Assembly: GCA_947473805.1 (NCBI GenBank)
Contig: CANJGB010000012.1
Span: 29,241-93,240, forward strand
Origin: Alphaproteobacteria bacterium
GTDB taxonomy: Bacteria > Pseudomonadota > Alphaproteobacteria > Ferrovibrionales > Ferrovibrionaceae
Direction: 5' to 3'
Length of the DNA: 64,000 nucleotides
In this document: positions 35,556-44,664 of the stretch, piece after piece
Layout: each line of letters begins with the position of its first letter
Numbering within the stretch: the stretch's first letter is position 1
The notes under the pieces: generated by a model
Seen by the model: only the letters and a program-made list of their open reading frames with translations
Database searches by the model: none
Told to the model about the DNA's origin: nothing
Program-made: the position numbers and the translations under genes

Positions 35556-35950
35556 GAACGGTCCTCCCAGACCTGGCGCTTCGTGCGCCTTGGTGTTCCG
35601 GCCCCGCCTGTCAGGACGTCCCGCCGGGGTGCCGGATTGCCGGCCCAGTTTGCGCCCGCGCCACCCATGCCGTCGAATGCATTTTCGAGGCTGCATCAAT
35701 CTGCCGCCGGCATTGGTCGCCCTGTCCGCCAGGCGGGCTTGATCGCCCCGCGCCATGGCTGAGAATGCGTCGCGCAACGCTGCCAGACGGGATCCAGCAA
35801 CAATGACCGACCCGGCAGACGCCGCCCCGACATAGACCCTGCCGGGACCGCGCCCTTCCGCGCCTGCATCCTCGCCTGCGCCCGCTTCATCGAGGACATG
35901 GTGGTCGAGCAGGCGGGCAGGGGCGTGACGCAGTTCTTTAACCTGGGCCG
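35556..35950. other. 395-base stretch without a supported gene
   Basis: No convincing gene, RNA or repeat. A plus-strand frame around 35840-35935 reads FRACILACARFIEDMVVEQ and GVTQFFNLGRYP, which looks protein-like, but it has no upstream start with a ribosome site and runs into the antisense of the M41-like gene. It may be the remnant of a gene tail or chance. Confidence 0.4.
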
Positions 35951-36514
35951 TTACCCGGCGGCTGGGCCTGGCACCTTCCAAAACTCCCTCAGATCATCGG
36001 CGCCCAGCCGACCGGCAACCTTAAGCCTCGAGGCAAGTTCCCTTACACGTTGCGCATGCCCCCACACTATTTTCCACGCTTCATCTTGCGCCTTCTGGAA
36101 ACTGTCGCGAAGGACAGGATCATATTGGCTGGCCTCGAGATGACGCGTGACGATTGTCAGAAACCCGAAAAACGACGGGATATCGTCCGAAGCGCGACGT
36201 GTTCCATATATCGTCCTGCCACTTTCGAGGCTCTCCCCGGCGATGCCGCCCATCAGCATGACAAGATGGGGCCAGTTCGTCTCGATTGCCAAAGGCAGAA
36301 GCTGGTCCGCAGTGAGCTGTCCGGCATCTTTCAGGCGAAACAGTTCCGTGAGCCTCGCCCAGGCTTCAGGGTCAAGCCCGGCTTCGCAATGGCCACTCTG
36401 CCCATCGCAGACTACCTCGCTGGTCACCAGTCCAAGCACATGCGCCACGGTGGCATGCCCCGCCTCGTGGAGATAGCAAGCCAGCTCTAGGTCGTCCGCT
36501 TTCGGATTCTCCAT
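35951..36514 (-). CDS. Stand-alone FtsH-type (M41) metallopeptidase domain
   Basis: A 187-residue protein resembling only the zinc-protease part of FtsH, without the membrane helices or AAA+ ATPase. The zinc motif is H-E-A-G-H (His16, Glu17, His20) in YLHEAGHATVAHVLG. The third-ligand region follows FtsH order: LMGGIAGESLESG (89-99, like G-G-R-A-A-E), then RRASDDIPSFFGFLTIVTRHL (107-127), where Asp111 aligns with the FtsH zinc-ligand Asp. It is divergent from a helix-turn-helix protein across 168 bases, and the region is visibly less GC-rich than its surroundings. Without an ATPase it would act on unfolded or specific partner proteins; cleavage of a repressor is an attractive guess. Confidence 0.72.
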   Translation of the reverse strand: MENPKADDLELACYLHEAGHATVAHVLGLVTSEVVCDGQSGHCEAGLDPEAWARLTELFRLKDAGQLTADQLLPLAIETNWPHLVMLMGGIAGESLESGRTIYGTRRASDDIPSFFGFLTIVTRHLEASQYDPVLRDSFQKAQDEAWKIVWGHAQRVRELASRLKVAGRLGADDLREFWKVPGPAAG

Positions 36515-36623
36515 GTCTTCCCCGTGACCTAACTCCCCCGGACCACTCCGCGTTTGTGTTGATTAGAGTTAGCCTCATAAAGTTTACGCGATTTACATGC
36601 GCGATATGCTCGCTTGGTGATCC

Positions 36624-36667
36624 TTGACAAAATAGACGATTAATCCTATATATGGGTTTTTAACCCA
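36624..36667 (+). promoter_or_regulatory. Near-consensus sigma70 promoter with operator over the start site
   Basis: TTGACA (36624-36629), 17-base spacer, TATATA (36647-36652). Immediately after the -10 stands a perfect inverted repeat TGGGTT-TTT-AACCCA (36653-36667) covering the expected +1. It drives the HTH gene starting at 36683. The best promoter match in the window. Confidence 0.75.
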
Positions 36668-36682
36668 CACCGGATATTGCCC

Positions 36683-37462
36683 ATGTCCGACGTCGAACCC
36701 ACTCCCGAGGAACTGGCCGCCTGGCTGGAATCCGAGCGCCTGAAAGGCATTGCCCGCCGCGATGCGCAGGCCGCCGCCGACAAGGCGGCCGCGTCCAAAA
36801 CCCGCACCGACTTGGAAAAACCGCGCCCGCCGAAATGGTTTCGCGAGATCGAGCGCCACATGGGCGAGCGCATCCGCCGCATCCAGCTCATGGACGGCGC
36901 CTGGGTCACGCTGCGCCCCACGCGCCTGCGCTCGCACAACTGGCGGCTGGCGGCGCAGCTCATCGTCGAAGGCAAGTCGCTGTTCGACGTGGCCGAGGAA
37001 CTGAACATCAGCGTTCGCGAGGTGCGGCGCAAGCTGCGCCCCGGCTCGCGGCTCAGCTCCTACATGGACGAGATCCTGGCCGAGCGCCGCCACCGGCGCG
37101 AGATGCGGCTCGACAGCGATGGCGAGCGTCTGCTGGCCAGCATCAACTCGCCCGACATTCTGCCGGGCGACCAGGACAAGGTGCTGCTGCGCTGGCTGGC
37201 GCAATATGTCACGCGCGCGCGGCCGGCGCCCCGCACGGCCAGGCCGGCAAAGCGTCCATCGGCGCGGCCGGCAGGGCGGGCCGTGCTGGCCGGTGCGTCG
37301 CCGCTGGGCGCCATCGAAACTGCACCAGGCGCCCTCGAAACTCACCCGGGCGCACATCAAACTCATTCAAGTGCGCGCGAAACTGCACCGGGCGCGATTG
37401 AAACTGCGCCGGCCACCAGGGAAACCCGCGGCAATCCGCGGCCCCCGGCCGCAGGGGGCTGA
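36683..37462 (+). CDS. Helix-turn-helix protein with C-terminal heptapeptide repeats, unknown function
   Basis: A 259-residue basic protein. An acidic-to-Ala/Lys-rich N terminus (1-50) is followed by PRPPKWFREIERHMGERIRRIQ in pieces (about 48-69), then a helix-turn-helix-like segment WRLAAQLIVEGKSLFDVAEE / LNISVREVRRKLRPG (about 87-121). The C terminus is Arg/Ala/Pro-rich and ends in six seven-residue repeats (209-250, pattern G-A-x-E-T-A-P). Start ATG 36683 is preferred over TTG two codons earlier. A consensus promoter with a palindrome over +1 suggests autoregulation. It is divergent from the M41-like peptidase gene. A DNA-binding regulator is likely; no family recognised. Confidence 0.68.
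   Translation: MSDVEPTPEELAAWLESERLKGIARRDAQAAADKAAASKTRTDLEKPRPPKWFREIERHMGERIRRIQLMDGAWVTLRPTRLRSHNWRLAAQLIVEGKSLFDVAEELNISVREVRRKLRPGSRLSSYMDEILAERRHRREMRLDSDGERLLASINSPDILPGDQDKVLLRWLAQYVTRARPAPRTARPAKRPSARPAGRAVLAGASPLGAIETAPGALETHPGAHQTHSSARETAPGAIETAPATRETRGNPRPPAAGG
37307..37432 (+). repeat. Six in-frame 21-base tandem repeats encoding heptapeptides
   Basis: Units GAIETAP, GALETHP, GAHQTHS, SARETAP, GAIETAP and ATRETRG are encoded by consecutive 21-base units sharing a GAAACT/CAAACT core. The reading frame is kept in all units, so this is a coding minisatellite rather than a spacer array. Confidence 0.85.
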
Positions 37463-37557
37463 AAATCGCCGCTCTGCCTTGACGGAACGGCAGGCCGGGC
37501 CTTGAATGGCCACATTATGGAATCGGGCGCGCCACAGGTGCGCCAAGGGAGAGTGCC

Positions 37558-38358
37558 ATGCGTAGCGCTGCGATCATCAAGCTCAAGTCCGTCCGCGACC
37601 AGGTCAGCGAGGAGGAGTGGAACGAGCGCGTCGCGCTGGCCGCCTGCTACAGGCTGATCGCGAAGTACGGCATGACCGACCTGGTCTACAACCACATCAC
37701 CGCGCGGGTCCCGGGCGCCGAGGAGCACATCCTCATCAACCCCTATGGTTTCCTCTATACCGAGATCACGGCCTCGTCGTTCTACAAGATCGACCTCAAG
37801 GGCAATGTGGTGTCCAAGCCCGACACGCCCTACGAGATCAACATGGGCGGCTACGTGCTGCACAGCGCGGTGCACGAGGCGCGCCCCGACATCAACTGCG
37901 TGCTGCACACCCATGGCCGCGCCTCGACCGCCATCTCGGCGATGAAGTGCGGCCTGCTGCCGATCTCGCAGACGTCGATGCGCTTCTACAACCGCGTCAG
38001 CTACCACGACTTCGAAGGCCCCGCGATCGACACCGACGAGAAGCAGCGCGTCGTCGCCGACCTCGGGCCCGAAAACAAGGTCATGGTGCTGCGCAACCAC
38101 GGCACCATCGTCTGCGGCGCGTCGGTGCCCGAGGCCTTCAACCTCATCTACTTCTTCGAGAATGCCTGCCGCATCCAGGTCGATGCCATGGCCGGCGGCA
38201 TGGCCAACGTCAACATCGCGCCCGAGCAAGTGGCGCTGCGCACCCGCCATGTGTTCGAAACCGGCCCGAACGGCAAGCCGCCGGGCATGGACGGCCGCTT
38301 CGAATGGATCGCTTTGATCCGCCAGCTCGACCGCGAAGACCCCAGCTACCGCGACTAG
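37558..38358 (+). CDS. Class II aldolase/adducin family protein
   Basis: A 266-residue zinc-dependent aldolase-fold protein. Metal-binding histidines are His117 and His119 in VLHTHGRAS and a third His in VLRNHGTIVCG. NHITAR near the N terminus and YEINMGGYVLHSAVHEARPDI are typical of the fuculose-aldolase/adducin superfamily. Preceded by GGGAG 8 bases before the ATG. Members cleave or epimerise sugar phosphates or decarboxylate; this sequence lacks a decisive subfamily signature. It precedes an LLM-class monooxygenase and a binding-protein gene, which suggests a catabolic role for an imported compound. Confidence 0.9.
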   Translation: MRSAAIIKLKSVRDQVSEEEWNERVALAACYRLIAKYGMTDLVYNHITARVPGAEEHILINPYGFLYTEITASSFYKIDLKGNVVSKPDTPYEINMGGYVLHSAVHEARPDINCVLHTHGRASTAISAMKCGLLPISQTSMRFYNRVSYHDFEGPAIDTDEKQRVVADLGPENKVMVLRNHGTIVCGASVPEAFNLIYFFENACRIQVDAMAGGMANVNIAPEQVALRTRHVFETGPNGKPPGMDGRFEWIALIRQLDREDPSYRD

Positions 38359-38369
38359 GCTTCGGTAAC

Positions 38370-38393
38370 TCCCTCTCCCCTTGCGGGAGAGGG
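38370..38393. terminator. Hairpin after the aldolase gene
   Basis: CCCTCTCCCC-TTGC-GGGAGAGGG, 12 bases after the stop. No T run follows, so it may be a dispersed palindromic element rather than an efficient terminator. Confidence 0.5.
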
Positions 38394-38428
38394 CGCTTCG
38401 CGTCGATCCGCACGAGGCGTAACCGCAC

Positions 38429-39319
38429 ATGAAGCTCGCCCTCTCGATCCTCGGCCTCGATACCTGGTTCGGCGGCGATATCGCCGCCGTCATCCCGCTG
38501 GTCCAGCTCGCCGACCGCAAGGGCATCGACCAGCTCACCTTGTCCGACCACGTCATCATGTCGGAGGCGACGGACAAGTATCCCTATGGTGCGTTCCCGT
38601 CGCCGCCGGACTCGCCGTGGTTCGAGCCGATGGTGCTGCTCGCCGCCGTCGCGTCCGCCACGACGCGCATCCGCCTCGCCACCGGCATCCTCATTTCGCC
38701 GCTGCGCCCCGCCGTGCTGCTGGCCAAGCAGGCGGCGACGCTCGACGTGCTGTCGCGCGGCCGTCTCGACCTCGGCGTCGGTGTCGGCTGGCAGCGCGAG
38801 GAATACGACGCCTGCGGCGTGCCGTGGTCGGGCCGCTTCGCGTACCTTGAGGAACAGGTGCGCGTCTGCCAGACCTTGTGGCGCGATGCACCGGCCAGCT
38901 TCCACGGCCAGTTCGTGAACTTCGACCGCCTCTACTCGCTGCCGCGCCCGGTGCAGCCCGGCGGCGTGCCGGTGACCTTCGGCCTGCCACCCACCTCGCG
39001 TCACTTTGCCCGCGTCGCCGAACTCGGCGCCGGCTGGACGCCGATGGAGCGTGATCCCGAACGCCTCGGCCCCATGGTCAATACGCTGCGCCGCATCGTG
39101 GCCGATGCCGGCCGCGATCCTGACGCGCTGCTGATCCGCGGCATGGCCAGCGCGGTGCGCGATGCCGACGGCAGGCCCGACCTCGATGCGACACTGGCTT
39201 TGGCCCGCCGCCTCAGCGCCGCGGGCCTGACCATGGTGACGTTTTCGCCCGCCGCCTTCTGCCGCGGCCCCGACGATTTCGAGCGCTTTATCGACACGAT
39301 TTTAATGCTGAAGGATTGA
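38429..39319 (+). CDS. LLM-class flavin-dependent oxidoreductase (luciferase-like)
   Basis: A 296-residue bacterial-luciferase-fold protein. Recognisable blocks: QLTLSDHVIM near residue 35, PWFEPMVLLAAVASATTRIRLATGI in pieces (65-90), PLRPAVLLAKQAATLDVLS and GRLDLGVGVGWQREEYDACGV. These match F420/FMN-dependent TIGR03619-like oxidoreductases. It would oxidise or reduce an organic substrate using reduced flavin or F420; which cofactor cannot be told. It lies between the class II aldolase and a binding-protein gene, probably one catabolic unit. Confidence 0.88.
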   Translation: MKLALSILGLDTWFGGDIAAVIPLVQLADRKGIDQLTLSDHVIMSEATDKYPYGAFPSPPDSPWFEPMVLLAAVASATTRIRLATGILISPLRPAVLLAKQAATLDVLSRGRLDLGVGVGWQREEYDACGVPWSGRFAYLEEQVRVCQTLWRDAPASFHGQFVNFDRLYSLPRPVQPGGVPVTFGLPPTSRHFARVAELGAGWTPMERDPERLGPMVNTLRRIVADAGRDPDALLIRGMASAVRDADGRPDLDATLALARRLSAAGLTMVTFSPAAFCRGPDDFERFIDTILMLKD

Positions 39320-39384
39320 ACAATCGCCAGTGGAAAAGCCCCGCCAACAAGGGCACACTGCGGCCATCAAAACGGGAGGTTACG

Positions 39385-40608
39385 ATGACCAAGAAGATGC
39401 TCGCGGGCGCCTTTGTGCTCGCGCTCGCGGCTATCGCCGTGCCGGTTCAGGCGCAGGACGCGCTGGCCGGAAAGACCATCAAGATCGGCGTGCTCAGCGA
39501 CTATTCCAGCCAGTTCGCCTTCTTCACCGGCAAGTACACGCTGCAGGGTGTCGAGATGGCGGTCGAGGACTTCCTCAAGGCGCACCCGAACCGCAAGGTC
39601 GAGGTCGTCTCCGCCGACCACCAGAACAAGCCCGATATCGGCTCGACCATCGTCCGCGAATGGTTTGACCGCGGCAATGTCGATGCCGTCGCCGACCTGC
39701 CGTTCAGCGCCGTGTCGCTGGCGGTCGCGCCCATCGCCAAGGAAAAGAACAAGGTCATGCTGGCCGCCAGCACGGCGACCACCGCGCTGATCAACGAGCA
39801 GTGCATCCCGACCGCGGCGCTCTGGGCGTATAACGCCTATGCGCTCAGCGCCTCGTCGATCCAGGCCATGCTCGCCGCCGGCGACGACACGTTCTTCTTC
39901 ATCTCGTGGGACAACGCCACCGGCGCCGGCTCGCAGGCCGCCGCCACCGAGATCATCACCAAGGGTGGCGGCAAGGTGGTCGGCAGCGTCAAGCATCCGA
40001 CCGGCACGCCTGACATGTCGTCCTTCGTGCTGCAGGCGCAGACCTCGAAGGCCAAGGTCATCCTGCTCGCCAATGCGGGCGAGGATCTGTCCAACACTAT
40101 CAAGTCGGCCGGCGAGTTCGGCGTGATGAAGTCGCAGAAGATGGTCGGCCTGATCATGTCGCTGGTCAACGTGCACCAGCTCGGCCTCAAGGCCACTGCC
40201 GGCATGTTCTACGCCGACGGCTTCTACTGGGACCGCACGCCGGAAACCCGGGCGTTCGCCAAGCGCTACTTCGACCGCAACGGCGGCACCAAGATGCCCG
40301 ACAACGTCGCCGCCGCGAACTACTCCGAGACGCTGCACTACCTGAACGCCGTCGATGCCGTAAAGACCATCGACGCGCAGAAGGTGATGGAGCAGATGCG
40401 CAAGACCCCCGTCAACGACATGTACACCACCGGCGGCGTGCTGCGCCCCGATGGCCAGATGATCCACGACTTCTTCCTGTTCCAGGTGAAGACGCCGGAA
40501 GAGTCCAAGGGTCCGTGGGACTACCTGAAGGTGGTCCAGACCGTGCCCAAGGAAAAGGCGTTCCTGCCGCTTTCCGAGAGCAAGTGCCCGCTGGTCACCA
40601 AGAGCTGA
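39385..40608 (+). CDS. LivK-like ABC transporter substrate-binding protein
   Basis: A 407-residue secreted binding protein with signal peptide MTKKMLAGAFVLALAAIAVP-VQAQ. It shares SADHQNKPDIGSTIVREWFDRGNVDA in part with the 6.9-9.4 kb pair (SADHQNK...A-R-E/K-W-F-D), the shared PWYWD-like block (here FYWDRTPETRAFAKRYFDR) and the C-terminal SKCPLVTK, so these three form one subfamily. GGGAGG is 6 bases before ATG 39385. A strong hairpin follows. It is the last gene before the trp attenuator. Confidence 0.9.
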   Translation: MTKKMLAGAFVLALAAIAVPVQAQDALAGKTIKIGVLSDYSSQFAFFTGKYTLQGVEMAVEDFLKAHPNRKVEVVSADHQNKPDIGSTIVREWFDRGNVDAVADLPFSAVSLAVAPIAKEKNKVMLAASTATTALINEQCIPTAALWAYNAYALSASSIQAMLAAGDDTFFFISWDNATGAGSQAAATEIITKGGGKVVGSVKHPTGTPDMSSFVLQAQTSKAKVILLANAGEDLSNTIKSAGEFGVMKSQKMVGLIMSLVNVHQLGLKATAGMFYADGFYWDRTPETRAFAKRYFDRNGGTKMPDNVAAANYSETLHYLNAVDAVKTIDAQKVMEQMRKTPVNDMYTTGGVLRPDGQMIHDFFLFQVKTPEESKGPWDYLKVVQTVPKEKAFLPLSESKCPLVTKS

Positions 40609-40614
40609 TCGGGC

Positions 40615-40648
40615 CGCCCCCTCGCCCCGGAAACGGGGGGAGGGGGCG
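40615..40648 (+). terminator. GC-rich hairpin terminator upstream of the trp promoter
   Basis: CGCCCCCTC-GCCCCG...CGGGGGG-AGGGGGCG, starting 6 bases after the binding-protein stop and ending 2 bases before the trp -35 element. It insulates the trp transcript from upstream readthrough. Confidence 0.7.
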
Positions 40649-40650
40649 AC

Positions 40651-40679
40651 TTGACCGTCCCGCCGTTCCGGCCTATATC
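40651..40679 (+). promoter_or_regulatory. trp operon promoter
   Basis: -35 TTGACC (40651-40656), exact 17-base spacer, -10 TATATC (40674-40679). The expected transcription start is at or next to position 40686, which is the A of the leader-peptide ATG, so the leader may be translated from a leaderless mRNA. Confidence 0.75.
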
Positions 40680-40685
40680 GCCCTC

Positions 40686-40751
40686 ATGTTGACCGTCCGC
40701 CCGAACCCGTTTTCCTGGTGGCGCGCGCCCATGGGCCCGCCCTTCCGGTAG
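40686..40751 (+). CDS. trpL: trp operon leader peptide with tandem Trp codons
   Basis: A 21-codon frame with ATG at 40686 and TAG at 40749-40751. Codons 11 and 12 are TGG TGG, in context PFSWWRAP. Tandem Trp codons in a short peptide between a promoter and an intrinsic terminator ahead of trp structural genes are the hallmark of ribosome-mediated attenuation: stalling at the Trp codons when charged tRNA-Trp is scarce frees an antiterminator. There is no Shine-Dalgarno sequence before the ATG, and the predicted transcript starts at it. The peptide itself is not expected to have an enzymatic role. Confidence 0.8.
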   Translation: MLTVRPNPFSWWRAPMGPPFR

Positions 40752-40780
40752 TCTGTTTTTCGCGCGACTGGATCAGGTAT

Positions 40781-40817
40781 AAAGGCCCGCCAAAACCAAG
40801 GCGGGCTTTTCGTTTTT
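40781..40817 (+). terminator. Attenuator terminator before trpB
   Basis: Stem GCCCGCC (40785-40791) / GGCGGGC (40800-40806) with loop AAAACCAA, extendable by AAA-TTT pairs, followed by TTTTCGTTTTT. It ends directly at the GGAG ribosome site of trpB (40818-40821). The upstream GGGCC in the leader (around 40733-40738) could pair with GGCCC of the left arm as an antiterminator. Confidence 0.8.
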
Positions 40818-40827
40818 GGAGCATCAG

Positions 40828-42038
<1,211 letters not shown>

Positions 42039-42042
<4 letters not shown>

Positions 42043-42872
42043 GCACCCGCCTCGCCAACCGCTTCGCCGCCCTCAAGGAAGAGGGCCGCGCCGGCCTCGT
42101 CACCTTCACCATGGCGGGCGATCCCGACATGAAGACGTCGCTCGAGATCATGCGCGGCCTGCCGGGCGCCGGCGCCGACATCATCGAGATCGGCATGCCG
42201 CATTCCGATCCCATCGGCGACGGCCCGGTCATCCAGCTGGCCGGCAACCGGTCGCTCAAGGCGGGCACGCTGATGTCCGACGTGCTCGACATGGTGCGCG
42301 CCTTCCGCCGCGACGACCTCTCCACGCCGGTCATCCTTATGGGCTACATCAACCCGATCCTGAATTTTGGCATTGGCCAGTTCTTCCAGGCCGCGGCCGA
42401 TGACGGCGTCGATGGCTTCATCATGGTCGACGTGCCGCTCGAGGAAGAGGACCTGATCCGCGGCGCCGCAGACCGTGCTGGGCTGCCGATCATCCGCCTG
42501 CTGCCGCCGACCGCCGACGATGCGCGCATCGCAACGCTGGTCAACGGCGCCAGCGGCTTTCTCTACCACGTGGCCCTGGCCGGCGTGACCGGTTCACGCG
42601 ACGTCGACGCGACCGCCGTCGAGGCCAAGGTGAAGCGGATCCGCGCCGCCACCTCGCTGCCGGTCGCCGTCGGTTTCGGCATCAAGACCGCGGACCGCGC
42701 CCGCGCCATCGCCTCTGTTGCCGACGCAGCGGTGGTGGGGACCGCGCTGGTCGACCGCATCGCGCGCAACCTGACGCCCGATGGCAAGGCCGGCCCGCAC
42801 CTCGTGGCCGATGCGCTTGCCTTCGTCGCGGAACTCGCCGCGGGCGTGCGCAGCGCAAAAAAGGCCGCCTAG
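42039..42872 (+). CDS. trpA: Tryptophan synthase alpha chain
   Basis: A 277-residue TIM barrel that releases indole from indole-3-glycerol phosphate. The catalytic pair is Glu50 ([11 protein letters not shown]) and Asp61 (IGDGPVIQ). The loop [10 protein letters not shown] and [12 protein letters not shown] (phosphate site, with [10 protein letters not shown]) are conserved. The GTG start overlaps the trpB stop by 4 bases, giving balanced translation of the two subunits. Stop is 17 bases before trpD. Confidence 0.97.
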
Positions 42873-42889
42873 GGACTTCGGGGGAAGAC

Positions 42890-43888
42890 ATGCTGCGTGA
42901 CCATATCGAGCGCCTGGTTCAACGCCACGACCTGACGCCTGAGGAAATGGCCGAGGTCATGGGCATCGTCATGGACGGCAAGGCGCCGCCCATGCAGGTG
43001 GCCGGTCTGCTGATGGCGCTACGCAGCAAGGGCGAGACCGTGGGCGAGGTGGTCGGCGCCGCCCGTGCCATGCGCGAGCGCGTCCTGCGTCCGCCGCTGG
43101 CCGTGGCGCCGCTACTCGACACCTGTGGCACCGGCGGCGACGGCAGCGGCTCGATCAACATTTCCACTGCCGCGGCGTTGATCGCGGCGTCTGCCGGCGC
43201 GACGGTTGCCAAGCATGGCAACCGGTCGATCTCGTCCAAAAGCGGCAGCGCCGACCTGCTCGATGCGCTGAAAATCCCGACCGACCTGAATCCGGAGGCC
43301 GCCGCCAAGGCGATCCAGACCAACGGTTTCGCCTTCCTGTTCGCCCCGCTCTATCACCCCGCCATGAAGGCGGTCATGCCGGTACGCCGTGAGCTGGTCG
43401 TGCGCACGGTGTTCAACATCCTGGGCCCGCTGACCAACCCGGCCGGTGCGCGCACGCAGCTCGTCGGCGTGCCGAACTCCGGACTCGCGGAAAAGATGGC
43501 GCTGGCGCTGCGCGATCTCGGCCTCGAGCGCGGCATGGTCGTCACCTCGCGCTCGGGCATGGACGAGATTTCACCCAATGGCGAGACCATGGCCTATGAA
43601 CTGCGCGACGGGAAGATCAGCCAGCGCATCATTTCCGCCGCAGATTTCGGTCTGGCGCCCGCGCCGCCGGAAAGCATCAGGGGCGGCGACCCATCCGAGA
43701 ACGCGGCCATCATCCGTGCCGTGCTGGGCGGCGACCCCCATCCCGCCCGCACCGCCATCGTCATGAATACCGGTGCCGCACTCTATGTCGCCGGCCTCGC
43801 GAACACGCTCGAGGAAGGCGCGCGCCTGGCCGAACGCACCATCGACTCAGGCGCCGTCACGGCGAAGCTGAAGGCGCTGGCGTCGTGA
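42890..43888 (+). CDS. trpD: Anthranilate phosphoribosyltransferase
   Basis: A 332-residue enzyme transferring phosphoribosyl from PRPP to anthranilate. The PRPP motif DTCGTGGDGSGSINIST covers residues 78-94 in part, followed by KHGNRSISSKSGSADLLDAL. C-terminal DEISP and the glycine-rich GGDPSENA site are typical. GGGGAAG precedes the ATG. Its stop overlaps the trpC GTG by 4 bases. Confidence 0.97.
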   Translation: MLRDHIERLVQRHDLTPEEMAEVMGIVMDGKAPPMQVAGLLMALRSKGETVGEVVGAARAMRERVLRPPLAVAPLLDTCGTGGDGSGSINISTAAALIAASAGATVAKHGNRSISSKSGSADLLDALKIPTDLNPEAAAKAIQTNGFAFLFAPLYHPAMKAVMPVRRELVVRTVFNILGPLTNPAGARTQLVGVPNSGLAEKMALALRDLGLERGMVVTSRSGMDEISPNGETMAYELRDGKISQRIISAADFGLAPAPPESIRGGDPSENAAIIRAVLGGDPHPARTAIVMNTGAALYVAGLANTLEEGARLAERTIDSGAVTAKLKALAS

Positions 43889-44664
43889 GCAACCGTCTGA
43901 CGCCGATCCTCGCCGCGCGCGCCGCCTTCGTGGAGAAGGCCAAGCAGGGCCAGCCGCTGGCCGAGCTGATGTCCCTGGTGCCGACCATGCCGGCCGGCCG
44001 TGGCTTCCGCCGCGCGATCCAGGCCCCGGGCCTTGCCATCATCGCCGAGGTGAAGCGCAGTTCGCCCTCGCAGGGCACGATCCGCGCCGGCGCCGATCCG
44101 GTCGAGATTGCCAAGGGTTACGAGCGCGCGGGTGCCGGCTGCATCTCGGTCCTGACCGAGCCCGACTGGTTCAACGGCCGGCTGGAGGACATGCAGGAGG
44201 CGCGCGCCGCCATCCGCCTGCCGGTCATCCGCAAGGACTTCACCGTCGATTTCTGGCAGATCGCCGAAAGCCGCCTGGCCGGCGCCGACGCGGTGCTGCT
44301 GATCGTCGCCGCCCTGGGTGACCGCCTGCGCGAGTTCATCAGCTTCGCCCGCGAGTGCGGCATCGATGCATTGACCGAGGTCCACACCCGTGCGGAACTC
44401 GACATTGCGTTGAAAGCCGGCGCCGATCTCATCGGCGTCAACAACCGCGACCTGACCACGTTCGAGATCGACCTTGCGGTCAGCGAACGCCTGCGGCCGC
44501 TGGTGCCCGCCGGCATCCCGTTCGTGTCCGAAAGCGGCATTGCCACCGTTGCCGACATGAAGCGCATGGCCGCCATCGGCGCCGACGCGGTACTGATCGG
44601 CACCTCGCTGATGGCGGCCGCGGATCCGTTCGCGAAGCTGGCCGAGCTCAAGGCTGCCGCGTGA
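43885..44664 (+). CDS. trpC: Indole-3-glycerol phosphate synthase
   Basis: A 259-residue TIM barrel performing the decarboxylating ring closure to indole-3-glycerol phosphate. The IIAEVKRSSPSQG block contains Glu55, Lys57 and Ser59/60; RKDFTVD supplies the second catalytic Lys; GVNNRDLTTFEID and FVSESGI are diagnostic. The GTG start overlaps trpD and the stop overlaps trpF, so translation is coupled throughout. Confidence 0.97.
   Translation: MSNRLTPILAARAAFVEKAKQGQPLAELMSLVPTMPAGRGFRRAIQAPGLAIIAEVKRSSPSQGTIRAGADPVEIAKGYERAGAGCISVLTEPDWFNGRLEDMQEARAAIRLPVIRKDFTVDFWQIAESRLAGADAVLLIVAALGDRLREFISFARECGIDALTEVHTRAELDIALKAGADLIGVNNRDLTTFEIDLAVSERLRPLVPAGIPFVSESGIATVADMKRMAAIGADAVLIGTSLMAAADPFAKLAELKAAA

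Noticed and set aside
35696..35899. 67-codon minus-strand frame upstream of the 34323-35555 binding protein
   Set aside because: No ribosome site, Arg/Met-rich low-complexity translation and no recognisable family.
37307..37432. CRISPR-like array of 21-base repeats
   Set aside because: Units are contiguous without unique spacers and stay in frame inside a protein; no cas genes nearby.
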